NCBI RefSeq assembly: GCF_905120355.1
Contig: NZ_CAJHOB010000012.1
Span: 1-64,000, forward strand
Length of the DNA: 64,000 nucleotides
Origin: Azonexus hydrophilus
Lineage (GTDB): Bacteria; Pseudomonadota; Gammaproteobacteria; Burkholderiales; Rhodocyclaceae
Direction of reading: 5' to 3'
Below are positions 15,876-24,934 of the stretch, piece by piece (position 1 is the stretch's first letter; every line of letters begins with the position of its first letter). A program made the translations under genes and the position numbers. Below the pieces are notes generated by a model that was not told where the DNA came from, ran no database searches, and saw only the letters and a list, made by a program, of their open reading frames with translations.

Positions 15876-16367
15876 TTAGTCCTCGTAGTGGCCAAGTTCG
15901 GCGTCGGCGTGGCAGGCAGTGCAATTGGCCTTGCTGCGGACATCCTTGTGCCGCCATTCCCAGTCCGGGACTTCGCGGTGTTCGCGCACCCATTTGGGCA
16001 GGCTGGTGATGCGCTGGGGGGCACTTGCCGGGGTGACACCACGCAGCAGTTTGCTGCCATAAGCCTGGCCGCCGGTGTCGCCGGCATTGGCGACGAGATA
16101 AGCGGTGATTTTTTTGGCGAGGGCCGGATCGACCGAGGCATTGTCGCCAAAGTGGTTGTCGAGTTCCTGCATCATGCGCTGCCATGACGCGGCAGGTAGC
16201 ATTGAAGCCGGAAAGGCGAGGTGACAACTGCCGCACTCTTCCTTGACCACGGGGTCGGTGACGGGCGGGTAGTAGTGGCCACCACCAGCTTGGGCGCGGC
16301 TGAAGATCAGGGCGGAAAATCCTACGGCGAGTAGGCCGAGGACGAGGGGACGGGTGGGGAATGTCAT
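15876..16367 (-). CDS. Diheme cytochrome c (DHC type)
   Basis: This 163-residue periplasmic cytochrome has a signal peptide and two haem c sites, ECGSCH early and NCTACH near the C-terminus. The segments between (LAFPASMLPAASWQRMMQELDNHFGD, YGSKLLRGVTPASAPQRIT, WVREHREVP) fit the DHC family that reduces SHP in Rhodobacter and Shewanella. It is encoded 19 bases after the SHP gene. Confidence 0.92.
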   Translation of the reverse strand: MTFPTRPLVLGLLAVGFSALIFSRAQAGGGHYYPPVTDPVVKEECGSCHLAFPASMLPAASWQRMMQELDNHFGDNASVDPALAKKITAYLVANAGDTGGQAYGSKLLRGVTPASAPQRITSLPKWVREHREVPDWEWRHKDVRSKANCTACHADAELGHYED

Positions 16368-16386
16368 GTGATGTCCTCCGGTAAGT

Positions 16387-16809
16387 TCAGCGGCTGCTGA
16401 CGAAAGTCAGCCAGTCGCCCTTTTCGAGCGGGCTGCAGGCCCGGCCGAGTACTTCGTTGCAGTTGCGCTTGAACCATTTTTCTACTTTGGCTGGATCGGC
16501 ATAGCGGCCAGGCGACGCCGACAGGGCGACCGGTTCGATGCGCTTGCCGGTCAGGGTGTTGCCGCTACTGCGCGGATCGGAGCCGTGGCAGGTGGTGCAG
16601 GCAGGGGTGTCCGGTTTGCCCAGGGCAAAGCGGGTGGTATGGAGTTTTTCGCCGCGGGCAGCGGAGAAACCGGCAAATGCCGGATTGGCGATCTTGGCGG
16701 CAGCGGCATAGGTGGTGAGTTGCTCTTCCAGGGGGCCGGCACTGGCGACCAGGGAGTGGCACAAGGCTGCGAGGCAGCACAGGGCAAGGCGAAGTTTCAT
16801 GGCTGACAT
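16387..16809 (-). CDS. SHP-type monohaem cytochrome (DUF1924)
   Basis: This 140-residue protein is homologous to Sphaeroides haem protein: a signal peptide (LALCCLAALCHSLVASA), then FSAARGEKLHTTRFALG, one haem site ACTTCHGSDPRSSGNTLTGK, and a C-terminal helix region (VEKWFKRNCNEVLGRACSPLEKGDWLTF). Known SHPs have an unusual Asn ligand that is displaced when oxygen or NO binds. As first gene of the operon it is presumably the terminal acceptor of electrons from the reductase through the diheme cytochrome. The promoter should lie in 16810-16905. Confidence 0.9.
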   Translation of the reverse strand: MSAMKLRLALCCLAALCHSLVASAGPLEEQLTTYAAAAKIANPAFAGFSAARGEKLHTTRFALGKPDTPACTTCHGSDPRSSGNTLTGKRIEPVALSASPGRYADPAKVEKWFKRNCNEVLGRACSPLEKGDWLTFVSSR

Positions 16810-16905
16810 CCTGCAAATGAGTGACGCAGCGAACTATGCCGTTTTGCCCCTGAACATAACCTGAAAGTCATGTTCAGCGAATATTCAGGTTTTCCCTGCG
16901 GGCAT

Positions 16906-16937
16906 GAAAAAGGCGGGGCTCATGCATGAGTCCCGCC
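16906..16937 (-). terminator. Intrinsic terminator of tex
   Basis: On the minus strand GGCGGGACTCAT-GC-ATGAGCCCCGCC folds into a 12-bp hairpin followed by TTTTTC. It lies 88 bases behind the tex stop codon. Confidence 0.85.
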
Positions 16938-17024
16938 AGAAAACGCAAGGATTACGACAGATGAGTGACGGTTGCTTGTTGTTTGTATCTGTCAGTACGG
17001 AGGGGGGGAGCCGTTGCTTGCGCC

Positions 17025-19379
17025 TTATTTGCGTAATTTTGCAAATGCCGCGGCCATGGCGTTGCCGGCCGGGGGCGGGCTGTTATGGCGTGCCTGCTGG
17101 CGTGACAGCGGGGCACCGCGAGCGGTATCGCGATCGCGCGGGCCACTCTTGCCCGGTTCGTCACTCATGCGCATGCTGAGGGCGATGCGCTGCCGCGCCA
17201 GATCGACTTCCAGTACCTTGACCTTGACCACTTGTCCGGCCTTGACCACGCTGTGCGGATCCTTGACGAAGGTATTGGACAGGGCGGAAACGTGTACCAG
17301 GCCATCCTGGTGTACGCCGATGTCGACGAAGGCGCCGAAAGCGGCGACGTTGGTGACCACGCCCTCGAGAATCATGTCGGGTTGCAGATCTTTGACCTCG
17401 GTGACGCCGTCGGCGAAGGTGGCGGTCTTGAATTCAGGGCGCGGGTCGCGGCCGGGTTTTTCCAGTTCGCGCAGGATGTCCTGCACGGTGGGCAGGCCGA
17501 AACGTTCGTCGGTGTATTTGGCCGGGTTCAGCCCTTTGAGTGCGCGTGTGTCGCCCAGCAGGTCGGTGAGTGGGCGGCCCAGGTCGACGATGATTTTTTC
17601 CACCAGCGGGTAGGCCTCCGGGTGGACCGAAGAGCGGTCGAGCGGATTGTCGCCGTGCGCGATGCGCAGGAAACCGGCGGCCTGTTCGAAGGTTTTTTCG
17701 CCCAGGCGCGGCACTTTTTTCAGGTCGCTACGGGTGCGGAAGGCGCCATGTGCGTCGCGGTGGCTGACGATGTTGGCCGCCAGCCCGGCGTTGAGGCCGG
17801 AGATGCGGGTCAGCAGGGGCACCGAAGCGGTGTTGACGTCGACGCCGACAGCATTCACACAGTCCTCGACGACGGCGTCCAGTGAGCGGGCGAGCTTGGT
17901 CTGCGAGACATCGTGCTGGTATTGGCCGACGCCGATGGATTTGGGGTCGATCTTGACCAGTTCGGCCAACGGGTCCTGCAGGCGGCGGGCGATCGATACT
18001 GCGCCACGCAGGCTGACGTCGAGCTCCGGGAATTCGCGGGCGGCCAGCTCGGAGGCGGAATAGACCGAGGCGCCCGCTTCCGAGACGACAATTTTTTGCA
18101 GTCGGGCTTCCGGATACTTCTTCATGACGTCCTGCACCAGCTTGTCGGTTTCCCGGCTGGCCGTGCCGTTGCCGATGGCGATCAGGGTCACCCCGTGCTG
18201 ACTGGCCAGGCGGGCAATGGTGGCGATCGAGCCGGCCCAGTCGTTGCGCGGTTCGTGCGGGTAGATGGTGTCGGTGGCCAGCAGTTTGCCGGTGGCGTCG
18301 ACCACGGCGATCTTGCAGCCGGTGCGGATGCCGGGATCGATGCCCATGGTCACATGCTGGCCGGCGGGCGCGGCTAGCAGCAGATCTTTCAGGTTTCTGC
18401 CAAAGATCTGGATGGCCTCTTCTTCGGCGCGTTCGCGCAGGGCGCTGACCAGTTCCAGTTCGAGGTGAGTGTAAATCTTCACCTTCCAGGTCCAGCGCAC
18501 GGTATCGGCCAGCCATTTGTCCGCCGGACGGTTTTTCTGGCTGATGCCGAAGCGGGCCGCGATGCGTTGTTCGCAGGGGTTGCTGGCCGGCTTGCTGTCA
18601 TCGGCCGCCAGTTCGGAATCGAGCACCAGGGCGAGATTGAGGATGCCTTCATTGCGCCCGCGCAGAAGGGCCAGGGCGCGGTGCGAGGGAATGTGGGCGA
18701 TGGCTTCGGCGAAATCGAACCAGTCGCGGAATTTGGCCCCCTCATTTTCCTTGCCTTCGATCACGCTTGATTTCAGATGGCCGTGTTCGAGCAGGTAAGT
18801 GCGCAAGGTTTGCAGCAGTTCCGCATCCTCGGCGAATTTTTCCATGAGGATCTGGCGGGCACCGTCGAGGACGGCCTTGGTGTCGGCGAAACCGGCATCG
18901 GCATTGAGGTAGCTTTCCGCTTCTGCTTCCGGTGTCAGTTCGGGGTTGTCCAGCAGCGCCAGCGCCAGCGGCTCGATGCCTGCTTCGCGGGCAATCTGCG
19001 CCTTGGTGCGCCGTTTTTGTTTGTAGGGCAGGTAGAGGTCTTCCAGACGCTGCTTGGTTTCGGCGTTTTCGACTTCCTGGCGCAGTTCCGGCGTCAGTTT
19101 GCCCTGTTCCTCGATGCTGGTGAGCACCGCCGTGCGCCGCTCTTCCAGTTCACGCAGATAGCCCAGACGCTCGGCCAGGGTACGCAGCTGCGTGTCATCG
19201 AGCTCGCCGGTGGCTTCCTTGCGGTAGCGGGCAATGAACGGCACGCTGGCGCCTTCGTCGAGAAGATTGACGGCGGCCTGGACTTGCGCCGGACGCACGT
19301 TGAGTTCGAGGGCAATGCGATGTTCGATGGGTGCGAGCATGGTCGAGGGAGCAAAAGAAAAGGGCGCAATGATGCGCAA
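17025..19379 (-). CDS. tex: Tex, RNA-binding transcription accessory protein
   Basis: This 784-residue protein has the usual Tex layout: an N-terminal helical region ([39 protein letters not shown]), a YqgF-like RNase H fold ([23 protein letters not shown]), helix-hairpin-helix elements ([23 protein letters not shown]) and a C-terminal S1 domain ([29 protein letters not shown]). Tex is a conserved nucleic-acid-binding protein affecting transcription. ATG at 19379 is kept, although [10 protein letters not shown] at residue 13 (19343) is an equally plausible start. It stands alone and is divergent from fliW. Confidence 0.97.
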   Translation of the reverse strand: MRIIAPFSFAPSTMLAPIEHRIALELNVRPAQVQAAVNLLDEGASVPFIARYRKEATGELDDTQLRTLAERLGYLRELEERRTAVLTSIEEQGKLTPELRQEVENAETKQRLEDLYLPYKQKRRTKAQIAREAGIEPLALALLDNPELTPEAEAESYLNADAGFADTKAVLDGARQILMEKFAEDAELLQTLRTYLLEHGHLKSSVIEGKENEGAKFRDWFDFAEAIAHIPSHRALALLRGRNEGILNLALVLDSELAADDSKPASNPCEQRIAARFGISQKNRPADKWLADTVRWTWKVKIYTHLELELVSALRERAEEEAIQIFGRNLKDLLLAAPAGQHVTMGIDPGIRTGCKIAVVDATGKLLATDTIYPHEPRNDWAGSIATIARLASQHGVTLIAIGNGTASRETDKLVQDVMKKYPEARLQKIVVSEAGASVYSASELAAREFPELDVSLRGAVSIARRLQDPLAELVKIDPKSIGVGQYQHDVSQTKLARSLDAVVEDCVNAVGVDVNTASVPLLTRISGLNAGLAANIVSHRDAHGAFRTRSDLKKVPRLGEKTFEQAAGFLRIAHGDNPLDRSSVHPEAYPLVEKIIVDLGRPLTDLLGDTRALKGLNPAKYTDERFGLPTVQDILRELEKPGRDPRPEFKTATFADGVTEVKDLQPDMILEGVVTNVAAFGAFVDIGVHQDGLVHVSALSNTFVKDPHSVVKAGQVVKVKVLEVDLARQRIALSMRMSDEPGKSGPRDRDTARGAPLSRQQARHNSPPPAGNAMAAAFAKLRK

Positions 19380-19459
19380 GGCGAATGAAAATTACAACCC
19401 AAGGTGGAGTGGTGTAGGATGTGGGCGAAATGCCCATATTCTTGAAGAGGAGGAAGCAG

Positions 19460-19897
19460 ATGCAAGTACAAACCTATCTTTTTGGTACTGTCGAAGTGCC
19501 CGCCGAGCGGGTGATCACCTTTCCGCAAGGCCTGATCGGTTTTGAAGGCCAGACCCGTTTCATTCTGGCTTCTGAAGAGCAGGCCGGTGAACCGGTCAGC
19601 TTTACCCTGCAGTCCCTGGATGATACGAACTTGGCGTTCCAGATCATTGCCCCGACAGCACTTGGTTTCGGCTATGAGCTGGAACTGAGCGACGCAGAAG
19701 AAGCGTTGCTGAAGAAGCCGGCGGCCGAAGACGTGGCCGTGATGATCGTGCTCTACAAGCAGGCCGAAGGCGGCACTATTGCCCCCAGCCTGCGTGCGCC
19801 GCTGATCATCAACCTCAAGGAGCGCATTGGCCTGCAAAAGGTGCTGAACAAGGTCACCACCAACGTCACCCTGTCCAATCTGGTGGCCAAGGTCTGA
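19460..19897 (+). CDS. fliW: Flagellar assembly factor FliW
   Basis: The 145-residue protein starts [20 protein letters not shown] and contains [16 protein letters not shown], typical of FliW. FliW binds flagellin and antagonises the RNA-binding regulator CsrA. ATG 19460 is preceded by AGGAGGAAGC; an upstream start at 19421 would add 13 residues without a good ribosome site. No other flagellar gene is nearby. A terminator follows at once, so it is a single-gene unit. Confidence 0.92.
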   Translation: MQVQTYLFGTVEVPAERVITFPQGLIGFEGQTRFILASEEQAGEPVSFTLQSLDDTNLAFQIIAPTALGFGYELELSDAEEALLKKPAAEDVAVMIVLYKQAEGGTIAPSLRAPLIINLKERIGLQKVLNKVTTNVTLSNLVAKV

Positions 19898-19933
19898 GTT
19901 TGTCGTGCCGGCTGGTCCGGCAGAAATGGAAAT

Positions 19934-19966
19934 GCCCCGCCTCGTTCTGCGGGGCGTTTTGTTTTT
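19934..19966 (+). terminator. Intrinsic terminator behind fliW
   Basis: GCCCCGC-CTCGTTCT-GCGGGGC followed by GTTTTGTTTTT, 36 bases after the fliW stop. Confidence 0.9.
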
Positions 19967-20006
19967 GCCGCTGCTGGCGTTGATGTGTTGCTGATCCTTG
20001 TTGCCC

Positions 20007-21149
20007 ATGGTTTTTCTCCGCCGTATCGCGCACCTCGACATGGATGCTTTTTTTGCTTCCGTCGAGTTGTTGCACTACCCGATGCTGCGTGGCCAGGCGG
20101 TGGTGGTCGGGGGGCGTTCCGTCATGCGGCCGCAGCAGCTGGCCGATGGCAGCTGGCAGTTTGCCTGCCTGCGTGACTATGTCGGACGCGGGGTGGTGAC
20201 GACGGCGACGTATGAAGCGCGTGAATTTGGCGTGCATTCCGGCATGGGTTTGATGAAGGCGGCCCAGAAAGCACCGGATGCCGTTCTGCTGCCGGCCAAT
20301 TTCGAGGCATACCGCGACTTTTCGCGCCGCTTCAAGGCAGCGGTGGCGGGGATTGCGCCCGTGATCGAGGATCGCGGTATCGATGAAATCTACATCGATC
20401 TGACGGATTTCACTGAAGACAGCGTCAGCCTGGCCCGGCGCATCAAGGCGGCCGTGCGCGCGGCGACCGGGTTGAGTTGTTCGATCGGGATCACACCGAA
20501 CAAGCTGCTGGCCAAGATTGCTTCCGATCTCGACAAGCCGGACGGCATCTGTGTGCTGACAGTGGAAGACGTGCCAACGCGCATCTGGCCTTTGCCGGTC
20601 CGCCGCATCAATGGCATTGGCCCGAAAGCGGGGGCGCGCCTGCAGGCGATGGGAGTGAACACGGTGGGTGAACTGGCGGCGGTGGCGGAAAGCGTGCTGG
20701 TCGCTGAATTTGGCGGCAGCATGGGGCGCTGGCTGTACCGGGCAGCGCGTGGCATCGACGAACGACCACTGGAAACCGTGCGGGCAAGCAAGTCGGTCAG
20801 TCGTGAGACGACGTTCGAGCGGGATCTCGATGTGCTGCGCGACCGGGTGGTGCTGACGGGAATTCTCGATGATTTGTGTGTGCGTCTGGAAGACGACTTG
20901 CGCAAGAAAGACTTGCTGGCGCGCACCATCGGGATCAAGCTGCGCTTTGCCGATTTCACCAGTGTCACGCGCGATATCACCTTGCAGGCGGCGGTCGGCA
21001 GCGCCCGGGAAATCCGGCAGGCAGCGCGCCAATGCCTGAAACGCATCATCTTCGAACAACGCATGCGCCTGCTCGGCGTGCGCGCCTCCGGCCTGCAGGC
21101 GCGGGTGCCGGTCATGACACAGGGCGATCAGGGGGAACTGCCGCTGTGA
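20007..21149 (+). CDS. dinB: DNA polymerase IV (Y family)
   Basis: This 380-residue translesion polymerase has the catalytic motifs RIAHLDMDAFFASVEL (first Asp) and VIEDRGIDEIYIDLTD (Asp/Glu pair). HhH elements (INGIGPKAGARLQAMGVNTVGELA) and the little-finger domain follow. An alternative TTG at 19998 would add three residues; ATG 20007 fits the family better. No clear LexA box was seen within the short region before it. It can extend mismatched or damaged primers and adds mutations. Confidence 0.95.
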   Translation: MVFLRRIAHLDMDAFFASVELLHYPMLRGQAVVVGGRSVMRPQQLADGSWQFACLRDYVGRGVVTTATYEAREFGVHSGMGLMKAAQKAPDAVLLPANFEAYRDFSRRFKAAVAGIAPVIEDRGIDEIYIDLTDFTEDSVSLARRIKAAVRAATGLSCSIGITPNKLLAKIASDLDKPDGICVLTVEDVPTRIWPLPVRRINGIGPKAGARLQAMGVNTVGELAAVAESVLVAEFGGSMGRWLYRAARGIDERPLETVRASKSVSRETTFERDLDVLRDRVVLTGILDDLCVRLEDDLRKKDLLARTIGIKLRFADFTSVTRDITLQAAVGSAREIRQAARQCLKRIIFEQRMRLLGVRASGLQARVPVMTQGDQGELPL

Positions 21150-21199
21150 TCGCGCTGCCATAGCCGGCATCCTGCGTGTCACTTCCGCTCCGAAACACC

Positions 21200-22078
21200 A
21201 TGCCTTATCTGCTCATCGTCAATCTCATCTGGTCGTTTTCCTTCAGTCTCATCGGGGTGTACCTGGCGGGGCGGGTGGATAGCGATTTTGCGGTGCTGGT
21301 GCGGGTGCTGGTGGCGGCGCTGATTTTTCTGCCGTTCGTACGCTGGCGCGGTTTGCCGCGGCGGTTGCTGGCCGGTTTCTGGCTGGCAGGTGCCTTGCAG
21401 TTCGGTATTACCTACCTGTGCCTGTACCGCAGCTTCAGTGTGCTGTCGGTGCCGGAAGTGCTGCTGTTTACGGTGCTGACGCCGATCTACGTCACCTTGC
21501 TCGAGGATGCCCTGGTTGGTCGCCTGCATCGGCCCGCCCTGCTGGCCGCCGCCGTGGCCGTACTGGGTGGGGTGCTGATCCGCTATCAGCCGCTGGCAGG
21601 AGATTACCTCTGGGGATTCCTGCTGTTGCAAATCGCCAATGCGACCTTCGCTGCCGGCCAGGTGCTGTGTCGTCGCCTGTTGCTGTGGCACCCGCAGGCG
21701 GTGCCGTTGCCGCATTTGTTCGGACATTTCTTTTTCGGGGCGCTGTGCATCGTCATTCCGTCCTGGTTTTTCTTTGGCGATCCGGCGTTGCTGCCACAGA
21801 CGGCGACGCAATGGGCAGTATTGTTGTGGATGGGCGGGTTCGCCACGGCCCTGGGCATGTTCTGGTGGGTCAAAGGCAGCGTCCAGGTCAGCGCAGGTAC
21901 GTTGGCGGTGATGAACGAGTTGCACGTGCCGCTCGGGCTGCTGGTCAATGTGTTGATCTGGAACCGCGATGCCGACCTGCGACGGATGCTGGTGGGTGGC
22001 CTGGTCATCGTTTTTTCATTGTGGTTGTGCCGTTTTGCCGGACGGCAGGCCCGCCCCGCAGGAGATGGACATGGCTAA
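21200..22078 (+). CDS. EamA-family (DMT) membrane exporter
   Basis: This 292-residue protein has ten predicted membrane helices in two EamA halves (PYLLIVNLIWSFSFSLIGVY at the start; GDYLWGFLLLQIANATFAAG in the second). Members export amino acids, carboxylates or other small metabolites; the substrate cannot be told. A GTG at 21176 would add 8 residues before the first helix. The stop overlaps the start of the DUF3079 gene, so the pair is cotranslated. Confidence 0.88.
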   Translation: MPYLLIVNLIWSFSFSLIGVYLAGRVDSDFAVLVRVLVAALIFLPFVRWRGLPRRLLAGFWLAGALQFGITYLCLYRSFSVLSVPEVLLFTVLTPIYVTLLEDALVGRLHRPALLAAAVAVLGGVLIRYQPLAGDYLWGFLLLQIANATFAAGQVLCRRLLLWHPQAVPLPHLFGHFFFGALCIVIPSWFFFGDPALLPQTATQWAVLLWMGGFATALGMFWWVKGSVQVSAGTLAVMNELHVPLGLLVNVLIWNRDADLRRMLVGGLVIVFSLWLCRFAGRQARPAGDGHG

Positions 22079-22286
22079 GACATTTCCGTTGCATCCCAAG
22101 CATCCCGAGCGCATCTGCTGGGGCTGCGATCAGTACTGCGCCAGCGCCGACATGAAGTGTGGCAACGGCTCCGGTCGTACGCAGCACCCGGCGGAGCTAC
22201 TGGGGGAGGACTGGTATACCTTCGGCGACTGGGGTATCGAGGTCGAGGCAGAGCGTGCTGAGGACAAACAGAGCGGGGAGGCGTAA
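22071..22286 (+). CDS. DUF3079 small protein
   Basis: This 71-residue soluble protein (MAKTFPLHPKHPERICWGCD then QYCASADMKCGNGSGRTQHP) has three closely spaced Cys and several His that could bind a metal. The C-terminal WYTFGDWGIE matches the DUF3079 family of Proteobacteria, whose function is unknown. Its start codon overlaps the end of the EamA exporter gene by 8 bases, so the two probably act together. Confidence 0.85.
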   Translation: MAKTFPLHPKHPERICWGCDQYCASADMKCGNGSGRTQHPAELLGEDWYTFGDWGIEVEAERAEDKQSGEA

Positions 22287-22331
22287 TTTCCCTCCCCATG
22301 TCGTTCGATTCGCCGGGTGTTTTGCGTTGTC

Positions 22332-23489
22332 TCAGTGCTCCCGCCCGTCGATGCGGGGGCGCAGCAGGTAAGGCGTGTAACGCCAGCCCAGCAGCACGAA
22401 AGCCAGCAGCCAGCAGGTGGCTGCGGCGTGCACGGTGGCGAGGTATTTTTCCGGGGCAAGTTGCGGAACCAGTACGCGGATCAGCAGGGCGGCCAGCATG
22501 AGGTAGAGGACGCTCTTGTCCAGCGGGCCAAACACCACCTTGCGTCCGGTATGACCGTTGGCGATGCGGACGATCATGGCTGGAATGATGCAGCCCATGG
22601 CGCCGAAGGTGAACAGGTGGGTCGCGACCGTGCCGACCGTGCCGAGATGGGTGAAGGCCATGGCCGCCACCAGCAGCAATTGGCCGACGATGGCGAGGTA
22701 GCCGACGTACATGATGCCGATGTCGATGCGCCGAGCAGCCAGCAGCGGCTTCCAGAAAGCAAAGCGAATCAGCAACAGCACGGCCAGGAGCAGCGAGAGC
22801 AGGGCGCTGACTGGCGGCGGCAGGAGAAATCCGCCGACCAGCAGCAGACCGAGCAGCTTGATGGCCATGTCCAGCGCTGGCTGGCGCAGAATCTGCACCT
22901 GAAAAACGCCTTTCATGAATTGTGTCAGGGTGCGTTCGAACATGACCAGGAAAGCCAGGCGGAACAGCGCCAGCGCCATGTCGCTACCGGCTTTGAAATC
23001 GCCGAAGAGCATCATCTGCTTGGCCAGGATGAAGGCGGGCAGGAGGATGAAGAAAACTGGGTTGTCGGCGTAGCTGTCCTGTTTGCGGTGGCGGATCAGT
23101 GTCCAGAGCAGCATGAGGATGATGCTGCCCAGGAAGAGGTTGCTGGATAGCAGGAACAGCGAGGGCGGCCAGTGAGCGCCCAGGGCCATGCCCAGGCGTT
23201 CGAACAGCCAGGCGCCAACCAGGAAGATCAGCCCGGCGCCGTGGTGGCCACGGACATTGACCCAGTTCTTGGTCGAAGTCAGCAGGAAGCCGCCCAGAAT
23301 GGCCCAGCCGAAACCAAAAAACATTTCGTGCGCGTGCCACTGCAGGGGGCTGACCGGGCTCGCCGGGAGCCCTCCGTGGCCGGAGAAAAACATCGCCCAG
23401 GCGAGCGGCAGCAGGGCGCCGGACAGACAGCCAAGGAGAAAAAACGGGCGAAAACCTACCAGCCAGAGGGGGTGATGAATGAGGGACAT
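22332..23489 (-). CDS. NnrS family haem/copper membrane protein
   Basis: This 385-residue protein has about twelve membrane helices. It has the NnrS signatures LWLVGFRPFFLLGCLSGALL, WHAHEMFFGFGWAILGGFLLTSTKNW and GHTGRKVVF. NnrS proteins are linked to nitric oxide stress and denitrification and contain haem and copper in Rhodobacter. ATG 23487-23489 (MSLIHHPLW) is preferred to the upstream ATG at 23537, which would add a soluble 16-residue leader overlapping the neighbouring promoter. It stands alone, convergent with DUF3079. Confidence 0.92.
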   Translation of the reverse strand: MSLIHHPLWLVGFRPFFLLGCLSGALLPLAWAMFFSGHGGLPASPVSPLQWHAHEMFFGFGWAILGGFLLTSTKNWVNVRGHHGAGLIFLVGAWLFERLGMALGAHWPPSLFLLSSNLFLGSIILMLLWTLIRHRKQDSYADNPVFFILLPAFILAKQMMLFGDFKAGSDMALALFRLAFLVMFERTLTQFMKGVFQVQILRQPALDMAIKLLGLLLVGGFLLPPPVSALLSLLLAVLLLIRFAFWKPLLAARRIDIGIMYVGYLAIVGQLLLVAAMAFTHLGTVGTVATHLFTFGAMGCIIPAMIVRIANGHTGRKVVFGPLDKSVLYLMLAALLIRVLVPQLAPEKYLATVHAAATCWLLAFVLLGWRYTPYLLRPRIDGREH

Positions 23490-23665
23490 GGGCAGATCGT
23501 TGGGGAAAGTGTGTTTCAGGTCGAAAAACCGTGGCAACTATAACAAGTTGCCCGGGGCTGGGTTTTGATTTACCCCAGAGTACTCCACAGGAGGGGGGGC
23601 AATCGCGTAGAATCAGGGTTTTCCGGGCCGGTCGACGCCGGCCCGCAGGCTTTTTAAGGACAGCA

Positions 23666-24916
23666 ATGAAGCGTGTGGATGATTTTCGCTTGCGACTGGG
23701 CAAACATGAGTTGGTTCCGATCATGATCGGCGGCATGGGGGTGGATATTTCCACCGCCGATCTGGCGCTGGAAGCCGCCCGTCTGGGCGGGGTTGGCCAT
23801 ATTTCCGATGCGATGATCAATACAGTCGCCGACCGCCGCTACGACACCAAGCACGTCAAGGAAAAGCTCGCGTTCTACAAGTACAACGTCAATAACGAGG
23901 ACAAGTCGCCGGTCAAGTTCGATCTCGGTCGACTGGAAGAGGCGACCCGCTTACACGTCGAGGCGACCATGGCACGCAAGACCGGCAGTGGCCTGGTCTT
24001 CATCAATTGCATGGAAAAGCTGACCATGAACGCCCCCAAGGAAACCTTGAAGGTGCGTCTGACTGCAGCACTCGATGCCGGTATCGAGGGGATTACCCTG
24101 GCCGCCGGCCTGCACCTGGGTTCCTTTGCCCTGATCGAGGACCATCCCCGGTTCCGCGATGCCAAACTCGGCATCATCGTCTCTTCGGTACGTGCCTTAC
24201 AGTTGTTCCTGAAGAAGAATCAGCGGACCAACCGTCTGCCTGATTTCATCGTTGTCGAGGGGCCGCTGGCTGGCGGCCACCTGGGTTTTGGCATGGATTG
24301 GGCGCAGTACGATCTGGCCGCCATCGTGGCCGAAGTTCTCACCTATTTGCGGGCTGAGCAGCTTGATATTCCGGTGATTCCGGCGGGTGGCATCTTTACC
24401 GGTACCGATGCGGCGCAATTCCTCGACGCGGGTGCTGGTGCCGTGCAGGTTGCGACACGCTTTACCGTTGCGGCTGAATGCGGCCTGCCGGACAAGGTCA
24501 AACAGGAGTATTTCAAGGCCACCGAGGACGACATTGAGGTCAACCAGATCTCGCCGACTGGCTATCCGATGCGCATGCTCAAGGGAAGCCCCGGGATCGG
24601 CGATGGCATCCGCCCCAATTGCGAAGCCTATGGTTATCTGCTCGATGCCAGCGGCAAGTGTTCCTACATCGCTTCCTACAACCGGGAAGTGGCTGCGCAT
24701 CCTGGTGCACGCAAGGTCAAGGTGATGGACAAGACCTGCCTGTGCACGCATATGCGCAATTTTGACATCTGGACCTGTGGCCAGCTGACATGGCGCCTGA
24801 AAGACACCACCGTGCGCCAGGCCGATGGTAGTTACCACATTCCTTCGGCGGCACACATCTTTCAGGATTATCAGTTCAGTACCGAACAGCAGATCGCCCT
24901 GCCGGCACTCCTGTAA
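23666..24916 (+). CDS. Nitronate monooxygenase/2-nitropropane dioxygenase-like FMN protein
   Basis: This 416-residue TIM-barrel flavoprotein has IMIGGMGVDIS at the N-terminus (FMN-binding start of NPD proteins), FIVVEGPLAGGHLGF with the catalytic-type His, and IPVIPAGGIFTGTDAAQFLDAGAGAVQVATRF for the phosphate of FMN. The C-terminal extension with Cys residues (DKTCLCTHMRNFDIWTCGQ) is longer than in basic NMO. It would oxidise nitronates or act as an enoyl reductase-like enzyme. ATG 23666 is preceded by AAGGA. Confidence 0.88.
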   Translation: MKRVDDFRLRLGKHELVPIMIGGMGVDISTADLALEAARLGGVGHISDAMINTVADRRYDTKHVKEKLAFYKYNVNNEDKSPVKFDLGRLEEATRLHVEATMARKTGSGLVFINCMEKLTMNAPKETLKVRLTAALDAGIEGITLAAGLHLGSFALIEDHPRFRDAKLGIIVSSVRALQLFLKKNQRTNRLPDFIVVEGPLAGGHLGFGMDWAQYDLAAIVAEVLTYLRAEQLDIPVIPAGGIFTGTDAAQFLDAGAGAVQVATRFTVAAECGLPDKVKQEYFKATEDDIEVNQISPTGYPMRMLKGSPGIGDGIRPNCEAYGYLLDASGKCSYIASYNREVAAHPGARKVKVMDKTCLCTHMRNFDIWTCGQLTWRLKDTTVRQADGSYHIPSAAHIFQDYQFSTEQQIALPALL

Positions 24917-24934
24917 CGCGCGGTGCGTGTGGGT

